Assembly: GCF_008369165.1 (NCBI RefSeq)
Contig: NZ_VOBA01000001.1
Location: forward strand, 434,001 to 498,000
DNA from: Dietzia sp. ANT_WB102
Lineage (GTDB): Bacteria > Actinomycetota > Actinomycetes > Mycobacteriales > Mycobacteriaceae
DNA: 64,000 bases
Direction of reading: 5' to 3'
A program made the translations under genes and the position numbers. Position 1 is the first letter of the stretch. The number at the start of each line of letters is the position of its first letter. Below the pieces are notes generated by a model. The model was not told the DNA's origin, did no database searches, and saw nothing but the letters and a program-made list of their open reading frames with translations. Below are positions 8,726 to 18,889 of the stretch, in pieces.

Positions 8726-10186
8726 TCACCTGTCCGGCGTCTGCCCGTCCAGCGCCCCGACATCCGGGGTGGGCCCGAGCAGTGTCATCTCGTGGACCTC
8801 GTCGCGCTCGGCCTGATCTCGTAGCTGCGGCGCGACCGCACGACCGAGGTGGTGGCCCAGGACTACGACGAGGGTGCCCAGGGCGATGCCGCCCAGCTGA
8901 AAATCGTCGGTGATGTGCAGGGTCGTGTCGCCGATCGCGATCACCACGCCCGCCGCGACCGGCACCAGGTTGAGCGGGTTGCCGAAGTCGACCCGGTTCT
9001 CTTTCCAGATCTTGGCGCCGAGCAGCCCGATCATGCCGTACAGCACCACGGTGATCCCGCCGAGTACGCCACCCGGGGTCGCGGAGATCACGGCCCCGAG
9101 CTTGGGCGAACACCCCAGCACGATCGCGGTCAGCGCGGCCACCACGTAGGCGGCCGTCGAGTACACCCTGGTCGCGGCCATCACGCCGATGTTCTCGGCG
9201 TACGTCGTCGTCGCCGACCCCCCGAACGAGGTCGCCAGGATCGTCCCCGCCCCGTCGGCGGCGAGGGCGCGGCCCATGAGTCCGTCAGTGTCGGTGCGTG
9301 TGATCTCGCCGATCGCCTTGACGTGCCCGGCGTTCTCGGCGATGAGCGCGATGACGCCCGGCACCACCAGCAGCACGAACGCCAGGGAGAAGTCGGGCGC
9401 GTGGATGCCCACCACACCGGCCGCCTCGTCGGTCATGGGCGGCAGCCCGATCCACGGCGCCTCGCCCACTCCCGACCAGTCCACCCGAAGGTGCTCGGTG
9501 ATCTCGCCGGCGGTGGCGCTGAAGGCGGTGATGGGGCCGGCGACCAGGTCCAGCACCCACGACAGGACGTAGCCGAAGACCAGCGCGAGGAAGATCGCGA
9601 TACGCCCCGCGAAGCCCTTGAGTCCCACGGTCATGAGGACGAGCACGATCATCACGGTGAGCGCGACCCACTGGTCCTGCGGCCAGTAGGTCTCGGCCAC
9701 GACGGGTGCGAGGTTGAAGCCGAGCAGCATGACGACCGCGCCGGTGACGACCGGTGGGAGGATCGCTGTGACCACCCGGCCGCCGACGGCGTGCACGATC
9801 AGACCCACCACCAGGAGCGCGGCGCCGGCCACCAGCATCGCACCGGTGACCTCGGCGCTCGTGCCGCCCTGCGCACGGATCGCTGCCACCGCACCGACGA
9901 AGGCCACCGAGGTGCCGAGGTAGCTGGGAATCTGCCCCTTGACCACCGCGAGGAACAGCAGGGTGCACACACCCGAGAACAGGATCGCGAGCTGCGGGTT
10001 GAGCCCCATGATGAGGGGGAAGACGAACGTCGCGCCGAACATCGACACCACGTGCTGCGCGCCGATCCCGATGGTCCGCGGCCAGCTCAGTCGCTCCATG
10101 GGGCCGACCACCTCGCCGGGACTGATGTTCTTGCCGTCGCCGTGTACCGACCACAGCGCTACCGACCCCCGCTCCCTACGTGCCAC
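8726..10186 (-). CDS. NCS2-family nucleobase permease (uracil/xanthine type)
   Basis: Proton-coupled nucleobase importer of the NCS2/NAT family, 486 aa and about 14 hydrophobic spans. Diagnostic features are [20 protein letters not shown] near the N-terminus (the QHV motif), [15 protein letters not shown], and a mid-protein segment [18 protein letters not shown] with the substrate-binding Glu and Asn. [19 protein letters not shown] is the conserved TM10 region. Uracil rather than xanthine is favoured by the UraA-like AENAGH, but this is not certain. GTG start; upstream is a 77-nt divergent gap to moeA. 61 nt separate its stop from the moaA start. Confidence 0.88.
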   Translation of the reverse strand: MARRERGSVALWSVHGDGKNISPGEVVGPMERLSWPRTIGIGAQHVVSMFGATFVFPLIMGLNPQLAILFSGVCTLLFLAVVKGQIPSYLGTSVAFVGAVAAIRAQGGTSAEVTGAMLVAGAALLVVGLIVHAVGGRVVTAILPPVVTGAVVMLLGFNLAPVVAETYWPQDQWVALTVMIVLVLMTVGLKGFAGRIAIFLALVFGYVLSWVLDLVAGPITAFSATAGEITEHLRVDWSGVGEAPWIGLPPMTDEAAGVVGIHAPDFSLAFVLLVVPGVIALIAENAGHVKAIGEITRTDTDGLMGRALAADGAGTILATSFGGSATTTYAENIGVMAATRVYSTAAYVVAALTAIVLGCSPKLGAVISATPGGVLGGITVVLYGMIGLLGAKIWKENRVDFGNPLNLVPVAAGVVIAIGDTTLHITDDFQLGGIALGTLVVVLGHHLGRAVAPQLRDQAERDEVHEMTLLGPTPDVGALDGQTPDR

Positions 10187-10251
10187 CGTCTCCCCTAGTG
10201 TTCTGCCGCCTGCGCCCCGCGCGCGGACCGTTAGGGACAGTACAACGCGGC

Positions 10252-10257
10252 TAACGT
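10252..10257 (+). promoter_or_regulatory. Leaderless -10 hexamer for moeA
   Basis: TAACGT, 6 nt before the moeA ATG, in the short divergent gap between the permease and moeA. Confidence 0.45.
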
Positions 10258-10263
10258 GGAGCC

Positions 10264-11520
10264 ATGAGTTCCCTGCCCGCCCGGTCGTCCCGCCCGTCCC
10301 CCGCCGAGTACCGCGAGCTCGTTAGCGCGCACCTGGCGACCGTGCTCGAACGGGCAGCTCGGAGTACGCACCTGCCGCTGTCGGCGTGCGCGGATTCGGT
10401 GCTGGCGTCGCAGCTGCGGGCGACGGTCGACCTGCCGTTGTTCGTCAACTCGCAGATGGACGGCTATGCGGTGCGGTCCGCTGACGTCGCGGGGGCCGGG
10501 CCGGACTCGCCGGTGCGACTGCGAGTGGTGGGGGCGGTGCACGCCGGGCAGGGGCCGGGCCCCGTTGTCGACGACGACGAGGCCTGCAAAGTGATGACCG
10601 GAGCGCCCGTCCCCGAGGGCGCGGATTGTGTGGTGCCGGTCGAGGACACGATGGAGAGCGAGGCCGAGCCCTCCGTGGTGGTACTCGCACCTCGGTCGCC
10701 GGGTGAATTCATCCGGCGACCGGGCGACGATGTCCGGGCCGGGGACGTGGTAATCGACGCCGGGGTGCGGCTGGAGGCGCGGCACCTGGCGGCGGCGGCG
10801 TCACTGGGCGAGTCGGGGCTCGATGTGCGACCGCGGCCGCGGGTCGGGGTGGTGGCCACCGGGTCGGAACTGGTCGCGCCGGGGCGGCCGCTGGGTCCGG
10901 GGCAGATCTGGGAGTCCAACTCGATCACGCTGGCGGCCGCGCTCAAGGCCTCCGGCTGCGAGGTCACCAAGAGGATCATCTGCGGCGATGACCGCACTCA
11001 GTTCACCGCGGCTCTGGACGCCGCTTCCGGGGATGCGGATCTCGTGGTGACCGCGGGCGCCGTCTCGATGGGTGACGCGGAAGTAGTGCGTCAGGTGCTC
11101 GCCGATCGCGTGGGTGCCCGCTTCGCACCGATCGCCATGCAACCCGGGGGCCCGCAGGGGCTCTCGACGTGGCGCGACACCCCCGTCGTGTGCCTGCCGG
11201 GCAACCCGGTGAGTGCACTGGTGTCGTTCGTGGTGCTCCTTCGGCCAGTGATCCTCGAGGCAGTGGGCCGCGAGCCGATCCGCCCTGTCCGCGTCCGCCT
11301 GTCCCGCGACATCTCCTCCCCCGCCGGCCGGGTGCAGTATCTCCGCGCGGCGCTGACCCCGGCCGCCTCTGCAGGCGCAGCCCTGCCCACGGCGGACCCC
11401 GTCTCGGGCCCCGGCTCTCATCTCGTGGCGTCGATGGCCCGCGCGGACGTGCTCGTGGAGATCCCGGCAGAGGTGACCTTCCTGCCCGCTGGCGCCGAGG
11501 TCGATGCGTTGACGTTGTAG
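10264..11520 (+). CDS. moeA: Molybdopterin molybdotransferase
   Basis: Inserts molybdate into adenylylated molybdopterin, the last common step of Mo-cofactor synthesis. 418 aa. Domain order is typical: an N-terminal segment with SQMDGYAVRSADV, GDDVRAGDVVIDAG for the second domain, a central MoCF-binding domain with GVVATGSELV, TAGAVSMGD (consensus TSGGVSVGD, so Gly-Gly is Ala-Gly here) and CLPGNPVSALVSF, and a small C-terminal beta domain. Placed divergently from the permease/moaA block and near nar, consistent with supplying NarG. Apparently leaderless: a TAACGT hexamer precedes the ATG. Confidence 0.95.
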   Translation: MSSLPARSSRPSPAEYRELVSAHLATVLERAARSTHLPLSACADSVLASQLRATVDLPLFVNSQMDGYAVRSADVAGAGPDSPVRLRVVGAVHAGQGPGPVVDDDEACKVMTGAPVPEGADCVVPVEDTMESEAEPSVVVLAPRSPGEFIRRPGDDVRAGDVVIDAGVRLEARHLAAAASLGESGLDVRPRPRVGVVATGSELVAPGRPLGPGQIWESNSITLAAALKASGCEVTKRIICGDDRTQFTAALDAASGDADLVVTAGAVSMGDAEVVRQVLADRVGARFAPIAMQPGGPQGLSTWRDTPVVCLPGNPVSALVSFVVLLRPVILEAVGREPIRPVRVRLSRDISSPAGRVQYLRAALTPAASAGAALPTADPVSGPGSHLVASMARADVLVEIPAEVTFLPAGAEVDALTL

Positions 11521-11562
11521 GCGGGTCGCACGGCCGCTCTGGTAATGACACGGTCGAGTACC

Positions 11563-11568
11563 TAGATT
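11563..11568 (+). promoter_or_regulatory. Leaderless -10 hexamer for the Mg2+ ATPase
   Basis: TAGATT, 6 nt before the GTG start. The gap from moeA is only 54 nt, so there is no room for an mgtA-type leader riboswitch. Confidence 0.4.
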
Positions 11569-11574
11569 GACACT

Positions 11575-14271
11575 GTGGGCCGAGATCGCGGGATCGGGCT
11601 GGACCACGCGGCACCGGAGAGCCGATTGACTCTGGAGCACGCGGCGAGCCTGCCTGGGCCAGAGGTGTTGGACGCGCTCGGGGTGTCGGACTCGGGGTGG
11701 GACGACGAGCACGCCGCTGCTCGTCTGGCGGTGGACGGGCCCAATGCTCTGCCCGGACACCGCGCCACCGGGTGGAGTGTTCTCCTGCGGCAATTCGCCA
11801 ATCCCGTGCTCCTGTTGTTGCTCATCGCTGCGGGCCTGTCTTTCGCTACCGGGGATCGGGTCAATGCGCTGATCATCGTGTCGATCATGGCTGCCAGTAC
11901 CGGCCTGGGGTTCGTCAACGAGTACCGGGCGGAGCGCACTGCGCAGGATCTGCACCAGCAGGTCAGCCACAGTGTGGTGGTCGTTCGGGGTGGGCGGGAT
12001 CGTGTCGTGGACGTCAAGAACCTGGTGGTCGGCGATCTCGTGCGGGTGGGGCTGGGCTCCATCGTCCCGGCGGATCTGCGGGTGCTGGACTGCCACGAAC
12101 TGGAAGCCGACGAGTCGGTTCTGACCGGAGAGGCGGTTCCGGTATCCAAGTCGCCGCTGCCCGTGGGGCCGGGAGCGGCGCTGGCAGAGTTGAACTCGTG
12201 CCTGCTGATGGGCACGGTGGTACGCCACGGGGACGCCACTGCCGTGGTGGTCGCCACCGGCACAGACGCCCAGTTCGGGAGGATCGCCCAGGGGCTGGGG
12301 GAACGCGCACCACGCACCGGCTTTCAGGTGGGTTTGACGCGTTTTTCCATGATGCTGCTCTGGATCGGCCTGGCATTGATGACGGGGATCCTGGTGATCA
12401 ACCTGCTCCTGCGGCGCCCGTTCCTCGAGGCCCTGTTGTTCTCGCTGGCGATCGCGGTGGGCATCACCCCGCAGCTACTGCCGGCCGTGGTGAGCACCTC
12501 CCTGGCCGCCGGTTCGCGAATTCTGGCGAAGGAAAAGGTGCTGGTCAAACGCTTGATGAGCATCGAAGACCTGGGCAACATGGACGTGCTCGTCACCGAC
12601 AAGACGGGCACGCTCACAGAGGGGCAGATCACCTTCCTCGAGGCGGTGCCCGCCGGGGAGGACCAGATGACCACCGCCCGCTGGGGTCTGCTGAGCTGCG
12701 AGGCCGATCCCGCCGCCGATGGCGCGGGGGCGGGGCAGAACGCCCTCGACGCCGCGCTATGGAAGGCCGCGGGGCCCGGGGCCCGGGACCCGGTGGATGT
12801 CACCGGATACCGGCGGGTGAACTTTCGTCCCTTCGACCACGATTCACTGACCTCATCGGTGCTCGTGGACGCCCCGGACGGGCATCGCCGAGAACTCCTC
12901 AAAGGAGCTCCCGAAGTAGTGCTATCCCTGTGCCCGGAGAGTGACGACGAAGATCGAGTCGCCGTGGACTCCCTCTTTCGGCAGGGGCTGCGGGTGGTCG
13001 CTGTGGCCGCGCGTCGGGCCGACAACGAACTCGAGTTGGAATCGGCACCTCCCGCCCGGTTCCGGTTGGCCGGCTATCTGTGTTTCCTGGACCGCCCCAA
13101 GACCGACGCCGCCGAATCCTTGCGTGCCCTTGCCGAGTTGGGCATCGCGGTGAAGGTCACTACCGGAGACAATGCGGTGGTGGCGATCAAGGTCTGCCGG
13201 GACCTGGGACTCACAGACCCCACCGGCGGCGTCACGGCCCTGACCGGGCACCAAGTCGAGGCCCTGGACGACAAAGCCCTCGCCGCCGCGGCCACCACCA
13301 CGATCGTCTTCGCGCGGGTCTCCCCCGAGCAGAAGGCACGGATCATCCGTGTGCTGCGCGCCCAGCACTCCGTCGGTTACCTCGGCGACGGGGTTAACGA
13401 CGCCCTGGCCCTGCATCAGGCCGACGTCGGGATCTCGGTGGACACCGGCACCGATGTGGCAAAAGATGCTGCCGACGTGATCCTGCTCGAGAAGGACCTC
13501 GGCACCCTGGCCCGAGGGGTGATTGGCGGTCGGCGGATCTTCGCCAACACCATCAAGTACGTCCTGATGGGTACCTCGTCCAACTTCGGCAATATGTTCT
13601 CCGCCGCCGCAGCCAGTGCCTTCCTGTCCTTCCTGCCGATGTTGCCCCAGCAGATCCTGCTCAATAACGTCCTGTACGACTCCTCCCAGCTGGCCATTCC
13701 CACCGACCGGGTCGACGCGGCTCAGTTGCGAAAGCCCTCCCACTGGGACTTGGCGCAGATCCGCCGGTTCATGCTCGTCTTCGGTCCGGTCTCCTCGCTG
13801 TTCGATTTCGCTACTTTCGCCCTTCTACTGGGGGTCCTGCACGCTGGTCCGGCGGAGTTCCGCACGGGCTGGTTTGTGGAGTCGTTGGCGACCCAGACTC
13901 TCATCGTGTTCGCGATCCGCACCCGACAGGTTCCATTCCTTCGCAGCCGGCCATCGTGGGCGCTGACCGGTGCCGTGCTGGTGGTCGTGGCCGTCGGCGT
14001 AGCTCTGCCGCTCACCCCCCTCGGAGTCCTACTCGGGTTCGTCGCGCTGCCGGCACCGTTCTACCTCGCTCTGGCAGTCATGACCGTGACCTACCTGGTT
14101 CTGATCGAGACCGTCAAGTATTACTTCTTCCGGGCCGAGGACGAGCGCCCCACCGGCCTCCCGCATCGCCGCCGCTTCCATCCGCACCCCGCCACCAGGG
14201 TGCACCGCCGGGCGACCGGTTTCGCCGCCCACCGGGGCGCCCCCGCCCGGGTCTCCTACCGCAACCGATAG
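11575..14271 (+). CDS. mgtA: Magnesium-translocating P-type ATPase (MgtA/MgtB type)
   Basis: P3B-type ATPase that imports Mg2+. 898 aa with ten expected membrane helices. The phosphorylation site is DKTGTLTEGQ (D342), the actuator loop is LTGEAVPVSKS, and the hinge is GDGVNDALALHQADVGIS at 604 onward. LLNNVLYDSSQLAIPTDRVD in the C-terminal membrane half is a MgtA/MgtB signature that separates it from Ca2+ or K+ pumps. The N-terminus has the cation-ATPase domain (DGPNALPGH). GTG start, 54 nt after moeA, with its own likely promoter. The C-terminal ~40 residues are Arg/His-rich and poorly conserved. Confidence 0.92.
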   Translation: MGRDRGIGLDHAAPESRLTLEHAASLPGPEVLDALGVSDSGWDDEHAAARLAVDGPNALPGHRATGWSVLLRQFANPVLLLLLIAAGLSFATGDRVNALIIVSIMAASTGLGFVNEYRAERTAQDLHQQVSHSVVVVRGGRDRVVDVKNLVVGDLVRVGLGSIVPADLRVLDCHELEADESVLTGEAVPVSKSPLPVGPGAALAELNSCLLMGTVVRHGDATAVVVATGTDAQFGRIAQGLGERAPRTGFQVGLTRFSMMLLWIGLALMTGILVINLLLRRPFLEALLFSLAIAVGITPQLLPAVVSTSLAAGSRILAKEKVLVKRLMSIEDLGNMDVLVTDKTGTLTEGQITFLEAVPAGEDQMTTARWGLLSCEADPAADGAGAGQNALDAALWKAAGPGARDPVDVTGYRRVNFRPFDHDSLTSSVLVDAPDGHRRELLKGAPEVVLSLCPESDDEDRVAVDSLFRQGLRVVAVAARRADNELELESAPPARFRLAGYLCFLDRPKTDAAESLRALAELGIAVKVTTGDNAVVAIKVCRDLGLTDPTGGVTALTGHQVEALDDKALAAAATTTIVFARVSPEQKARIIRVLRAQHSVGYLGDGVNDALALHQADVGISVDTGTDVAKDAADVILLEKDLGTLARGVIGGRRIFANTIKYVLMGTSSNFGNMFSAAAASAFLSFLPMLPQQILLNNVLYDSSQLAIPTDRVDAAQLRKPSHWDLAQIRRFMLVFGPVSSLFDFATFALLLGVLHAGPAEFRTGWFVESLATQTLIVFAIRTRQVPFLRSRPSWALTGAVLVVVAVGVALPLTPLGVLLGFVALPAPFYLALAVMTVTYLVLIETVKYYFFRAEDERPTGLPHRRRFHPHPATRVHRRATGFAAHRGAPARVSYRNR

Positions 14272-14395
14272 GCCGGAATCAGGCGCATTCAGCGTTGGCA
14301 CAGCACCCGCCACCTACTGTTCCCCTCACGGGCAGCCAAGCCTGCGGCGCGGCCGATCAGAGTTCCGCGTCTCACAGGAGACGAAAGGCTCTCCC

Positions 14396-14881
14396 ATGCT
14401 GGAATTCGCAGGTCTACCTGCCCACATCCTGTTGCTGCACTCGGTCATCGTCCTGGCACCGATTGCCGGACTCGGTGGCATTCTCTACGCCCTCCGCCCT
14501 ACCTGGCGCCGAGTCCTGCAGTGGCCGGTGACGATATTGGCGGTGCTTGTCGCAGGGCTCACCATCCTGACCGCCAACGCTGGGGAAGCCCTGGAACACG
14601 CCTTGCCGGGCAGCCGCCTGATCCGCGAACATGCCGAGCAGGGTCAGCTACTGGAGATCGCCGCCGAGATCTTCGCAGCCGTCGTGATCGTGCTGTTCGT
14701 CCTCACCTGGCCGCGGATGGCCTCAGTGGTGCCGTTCCTTGACAAGGTGGGGGCACACCGGTGGTTAGTGCTCACCGTGCGGATATTCGCCGTGCTGGCC
14801 GGGGTGTTCCTGATCTACCAAACCGTTGTCACCGGGCACACCGGCGCGCAGGCCACCTGGTCGGACTGGCGTACAGGCTGA
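14396..14881 (+). CDS. DUF2231-like four-helix membrane protein
   Basis: 161-aa membrane protein with about four hydrophobic helices (residues ~8-30, 42-60, 85-105, 125-145). It begins LEFAGLPAHILLLHSVIVLAP and ends with VVTGHTGAQATW, the pattern of DUF2231-type proteins, whose function is unknown; conserved His residues (H10, H15 and the late GHTGA His) could bind haem or metal. A ribosome binding site (AGGAGACGAAAGG) precedes the ATG. Same strand as mgtA, 124 nt away; nothing else recognisable lies in that gap. Confidence 0.75.
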   Translation: MLEFAGLPAHILLLHSVIVLAPIAGLGGILYALRPTWRRVLQWPVTILAVLVAGLTILTANAGEALEHALPGSRLIREHAEQGQLLEIAAEIFAAVVIVLFVLTWPRMASVVPFLDKVGAHRWLVLTVRIFAVLAGVFLIYQTVVTGHTGAQATWSDWRTG

Positions 14882-14951
14882 TCCATCGTCGCCAGTGGGC
14901 GATCACATTCCAACCGGTCATCGAGTCAGCATCCGCCACTTTCGAGGGCTG

Positions 14952-17531
14952 CTACGTCTCGTCTGTGTGGCTCCGGACCCGCCGCAGTGTGGCCACCAGG
15001 CGGGCGCCCTGGCTCAGGCCCACTTTCGGAAGATAGGAGCGACCCACCGCCACCCCGATCGCCGGGAGCGCCGCCGCATCGGGGTAGCACAGGTACAAGG
15101 GCCGGTAATCCGGGTCGAATTTGGACTTGAAGGCCAGAAGCGAGCGGAAGCCGTAGACGGGTTCGAGCGCTTCCCCGACGCGGTCCAGGACGGCGGATAG
15201 CGCCGAGGTGTCCCCTGCTGGTGTGCTTTTTGCGCCGCCGCCGGCACCACCGCCGTGCGCCAACGGCGCTCCGGACAAGCTGAGGAACTCCAGGCCCTCG
15301 TCTTTCGCCGCGATCGCTGCGGAGGCGATGAGGAACTCGGTGGTCGGCCGGAAGCCGCCGTTGCGGCGACGCATGAAGTCCAGGGTGAGGCCCACGAGCA
15401 CGCCCCGGCGGTACACGGGGAGCCACGAGGTCACGCCGTGGACCACATCGTGGTTGTCGACAGCGAGGAGCAGGCGCACCTCGGGGTCGCGCAGCTCCTC
15501 GATCCCGCCGAGGGTGAAGCCCATCTCCGGCAAGCCCTTGTCTGCCACCCACTCCTCGGAGATCGCGATGATCTGTTGACGCAGCGCGAGCGGGACCCGG
15601 TCGAAAGAGGTCCACTCGGCCGTCACCTGCTCCTTCCGGGCCCGGTTGAGAGCGGTCCGGACGTCCTGGAATTTCTTTCCGGTGAAGGCCAGGTCGGGCA
15701 GCGGGATCACGGTCTCCTCCGCCACCTGCAACGACGACCACCCCGCCGCCCGGAGCGCCGTCTCAAGCCCGGCGTCGACCGAGTAGAAGCAGGGGGTCAG
15801 CCCCTGGAGTGCGCAGTGCTCGGCGAACTCGAGGGCCGCCGGACCGGCCTGATCAGCGGGTCCCACCGGTCCGGCGGTCGTCAGTGCGACCCCCCCCACC
15901 ACCCGGAACGCTACTGCGGACAGTCCTTCCGGTGGGTGTCGTCGGGTGAACCAGTACTCGTTGCCCGACCAGGTCGTCATCCACGACATCGATGACCCGC
16001 CCGGCTGGTGCAGCAGTTCCCGGAGTCGGTCTTCCGACGCCGGGTCCTCGTCCGTCCGGCGGGCGCGCAGCAGGCGCCACAGCACCACGATGACGCCGCC
16101 CCAGACGACCACGCCGATCCATTCAAACAGGATCGTCGCCGCGTCCGAGACTGGGAGCAGGTCGGGATCGATCACTCCCAGGTAAGCGGGTGGGATGAGG
16201 CGGACCGGGTAGTCGCGCACGAGTTCCACGATCGATGGGTCCGAGAGCCCGGAGGCCGCCACCCCTTCGGTGACGATCACGCCGAGAACGACAAAGACGA
16301 CGAGCCCCCCGAAGACCACGGCCGCTATCGACAGGGTCGCCCGGCGGACCGCCCGGGCACTCGCCCGTACCCGGAAGAACCGGCCGGTCACCAGCAGCGC
16401 GAGCAGGATTCCGGCGACGACGACGAGCGGGGACACCACCCACAGAGTGAGCGCGTGCGGGGCGGCTCCGAAGATCAACTGTCGCCGGCCGCGACCCGCC
16501 TCGATCGGCCCCCACAGGAGCAGGGCTGCCGATGCCGCGAGCTGCGCGCTGTACGCGGCGATAGTCCACCAGAGTGCGGCTCGTCGTCCGCGACGCAGTC
16601 CGTCCGCCAACACCAGGACGAGGAGCGTGGGCATGAGGGTGAGGGCGAGCGGGCCGACGCCGGTGAGCCGGAGCAGCTGGGTGGCATCCCAGCATTCGGT
16701 CCCGCCCGGGTCCATCGCGCACAGCTCCGCCGTCTGCGCCGGAGTGTAGGGAACTTCCCGGACGAGCTGGCTCAATGGGGCGAGGGGTCCGACTGCGCCC
16801 GAGGTGAGCGAGACCAGGACGGGTCCGAGCACGGTCGCCGCCACCACGAGGGCCAGCAGGGTGCGGGTCTCCCGGATCGAGCCGCCCAGCAGTGGCGTGT
16901 GGTGGGAGTCGCGGGTCAGGGCGGTACCCATGACCAGTCCGGCGAGCGCTGCGGACAACCGTATGGCGTCCTGTGGATGCCCGGCGAACAGAACGAGTGT
17001 GACGAGCACAGCGAGGACCACGGCGCGGATCCGGCGTCGCCAGAGGACCGACATCCTGGCCGTCGACGCCAGTAGGACGCCGAGGATCCACGGCAGTGGG
17101 TCGACCCACGAGTGGACGTGGGTGACTGACGCCCGCCAGGACCTCTCGGAGAGGAAGCCGACGAGCAGTCCGTACCCGATCCCGCCGACAACCCCCGCGA
17201 TCTGGGCGGCGAGGGCGGCCGCGAGCATTCGGGTCCCACCCAGTAGACGCTCGGCGACCGGCCCCACGGCCAATAGCAGCAGAGACGCGGTGATGAGGTT
17301 TGCAATGCCGGACACGAAGACACCTGAGGTGACGACGGTCCAGACGTAACCGTGGCCGAGGGTCGCCCACCCCGCCGAGACCCGTTCGCCCACCCCCGGG
17401 TCCGGGCCGTGGGCTGCCGTCCCGGTAACCGCTGCGAGAACCCACAACAGAGCGAGCAACGCGAACGTATACGGCGAGTTCGTCCACGCCCGGGCCGTGT
17501 ACCGGCGAGCAGTGGAGATGGCCCGCCTCAC
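14952..17531 (-). CDS. MprF-like aminoacyl-phosphatidylglycerol synthase (rhomboid-like N-terminus + DUF2156)
   Basis: Likely transfers an amino acid from charged tRNA to phosphatidylglycerol and moves the product across the membrane, lowering surface charge. 859 aa. Residues ~1-220 are a rhomboid-like six-helix bundle without an obvious catalytic GxSG Ser; further helices reach ~480. The C-terminal ~330 residues form a DUF2156 acetyltransferase-like domain with FTGKKFQDVRTALNRARKE, PEMGFTLGGIEEL and GLTLDFMRRRNGGFRPTTEF. The start is GTG at 17531, overlapping the esterase stop as GTGA; a start at 17591 would overlap it by 64 nt. The amino acid (Lys or Ala) cannot be read. Third gene of a PAP2-esterase-synthase operon. 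Confidence 0.85.
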   Translation of the reverse strand: MRRAISTARRYTARAWTNSPYTFALLALLWVLAAVTGTAAHGPDPGVGERVSAGWATLGHGYVWTVVTSGVFVSGIANLITASLLLLAVGPVAERLLGGTRMLAAALAAQIAGVVGGIGYGLLVGFLSERSWRASVTHVHSWVDPLPWILGVLLASTARMSVLWRRRIRAVVLAVLVTLVLFAGHPQDAIRLSAALAGLVMGTALTRDSHHTPLLGGSIRETRTLLALVVAATVLGPVLVSLTSGAVGPLAPLSQLVREVPYTPAQTAELCAMDPGGTECWDATQLLRLTGVGPLALTLMPTLLVLVLADGLRRGRRAALWWTIAAYSAQLAASAALLLWGPIEAGRGRRQLIFGAAPHALTLWVVSPLVVVAGILLALLVTGRFFRVRASARAVRRATLSIAAVVFGGLVVFVVLGVIVTEGVAASGLSDPSIVELVRDYPVRLIPPAYLGVIDPDLLPVSDAATILFEWIGVVVWGGVIVVLWRLLRARRTDEDPASEDRLRELLHQPGGSSMSWMTTWSGNEYWFTRRHPPEGLSAVAFRVVGGVALTTAGPVGPADQAGPAALEFAEHCALQGLTPCFYSVDAGLETALRAAGWSSLQVAEETVIPLPDLAFTGKKFQDVRTALNRARKEQVTAEWTSFDRVPLALRQQIIAISEEWVADKGLPEMGFTLGGIEELRDPEVRLLLAVDNHDVVHGVTSWLPVYRRGVLVGLTLDFMRRRNGGFRPTTEFLIASAAIAAKDEGLEFLSLSGAPLAHGGGAGGGAKSTPAGDTSALSAVLDRVGEALEPVYGFRSLLAFKSKFDPDYRPLYLCYPDAAALPAIGVAVGRSYLPKVGLSQGARLVATLRRVRSHTDET

Positions 17532-18889
17532 TGGATCAGCCCTGTCCGTTGGGCGAGCCAGGGCAGTTCGTGTTGAAGGCCTGCCGACCACACGGCGTAA
17601 CTGTGGCCCCCGGGGAGCTCGCTGAGGTGGGCGTCGACCCCAGCCGCCAGTGCGGCCTTATAGAGCTCCCGGGCCGCCGGCCCGTACTCGGTGTCGGACG
17701 AGCCGTAAACGAACGCACCGGCGAGACCGGGGAACCGACGGGTCGCGAGGAGGTCGGCGGGATTGTGCTCGCGAAACGCCGCCTCGTCCCCGCCGAAGAA
17801 CTGCTCGACCGTGGCGGGACGGGTTCCGATCGTCGGTTCGCCCTGCCCCGACATGTCCAGGAAGGTGGGAAAGATCTCCGGGTCGGACAGCGCCATCTGC
17901 AGGGCGCACGTCCCACCGAAGGACAGGCCGCCGATCGCCATCGCGTCGGGCCCCGTGGCCACCTGGAGGTTCTCATGGATCCAGGTGGGAACGTCCTTCG
18001 AGAGATAGGTCCGGGCATTGCCCTGAGTCGAATCGACGCACAGCGTGTTCCCGAGAGGCTCCCCGATCGGGTCGGCCACCACCACAACCGGGGAGAGCCC
18101 GGAATGACGCGCTGCGAACGCGTCCGCCACCACCGGCAACCGTCCCGACACCACCCAGTCCATCGGCTCCCCGGGCTGACCGGCCAGCAGTACCAGCACC
18201 GGCAACAAGGGCCGCGGCTCCGTGAAGTAGGCCGGGGGCAGGTAGATCTGCGCAGGTCGCGCCACGAAACCCGAGGTAGTGCCGGGTATCGACGCCTCGG
18301 TGATCGCGCCGCTCGTCGGCATGGTCGCTGGCGGGGTCCACACCGCCTCGAGCGGCGTGCCGGGCGGGAGGTCGCCGCCGATCGTCACCGGAACGGACCC
18401 GATGACGTCGGCGAGCGGAACGGTTCGGTAGTCCGAGATTCCGAGCACGGTGCCCACAGTGGGGAACTCGGCATACACACGGTTGACGTGGCCAGCGGCC
18501 CCCGCCACCACAGACAGGGCGGCGAGAACAGCGCCCACCACGAGCCACGGGCGACGGTGCCGACTCCCACCGGCGATCGCGACGCCCCCGAGTAAGACCG
18601 CGAGCACCCCCAGTGCGATCCACACGTACACGGTCCGCGGCAGCGAGTCGGGAAAGGGCTTGAACACCCTCTCTATGAGGACACCACTGATCACGGTGAC
18701 AATCGCGACGGCGACAATGCAGGCCGGAATCGTGCGTGTCCACCAGCGGCGACGAGCGTCCCGGCTCGTACCTCCGGACTTGGATCCGATAACCACCACG
18801 CCCGTGAAGCCGGCCAACACCAGCACCCACACGGTCAGCAACGCCGGCGTGCCCAGAAGCGAACTTCCGAGCACCTCCTTGACTGTCAT
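17528..18889 (-). CDS. Membrane-anchored alpha/beta-hydrolase (esterase, antigen-85/esterase D fold)
   Basis: 453 aa from ATG 18889 (MTVKEVLGSS). About four membrane helices lie in residues ~10-145, then an external hydrolase domain: YLPPAYF, PVLVLLAGQPGEPMDWV (oxyanion region), nucleophile elbow GGLSFGG near residue 315, and late LPGGHSYAVW with the likely catalytic His. A much longer in-frame start (19171) would run through the PAP2 gene and was rejected. Both ends overlap neighbours (ATGA with PAP2, GTGA with the MprF-like gene). In Corynebacterium, esterases beside aminoacyl-PG synthases are thought to act on aminoacylated lipids; the same is inferred here. Confidence 0.82.
   Translation of the reverse strand: MTVKEVLGSSLLGTPALLTVWVLVLAGFTGVVVIGSKSGGTSRDARRRWWTRTIPACIVAVAIVTVISGVLIERVFKPFPDSLPRTVYVWIALGVLAVLLGGVAIAGGSRHRRPWLVVGAVLAALSVVAGAAGHVNRVYAEFPTVGTVLGISDYRTVPLADVIGSVPVTIGGDLPPGTPLEAVWTPPATMPTSGAITEASIPGTTSGFVARPAQIYLPPAYFTEPRPLLPVLVLLAGQPGEPMDWVVSGRLPVVADAFAARHSGLSPVVVVADPIGEPLGNTLCVDSTQGNARTYLSKDVPTWIHENLQVATGPDAMAIGGLSFGGTCALQMALSDPEIFPTFLDMSGQGEPTIGTRPATVEQFFGGDEAAFREHNPADLLATRRFPGLAGAFVYGSSDTEYGPAARELYKAALAAGVDAHLSELPGGHSYAVWSAGLQHELPWLAQRTGLIQ

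Noticed and set aside
8849-10198. 449-codon plus-strand frame opposite the nucleobase permease
   Set aside because: Asp/His/Arg-rich shadow of a membrane protein gene.
11521-11574. Mg2+ riboswitch or leader before the P-type ATPase
   Set aside because: Only 54 nt available and a TAGATT hexamer 6 nt before the start suggests a leaderless mRNA.
10801-12228. 475-codon minus-strand frame opposite moeA and the Mg2+ ATPase
   Set aside because: Spans two verified plus-strand genes and has shadow composition.
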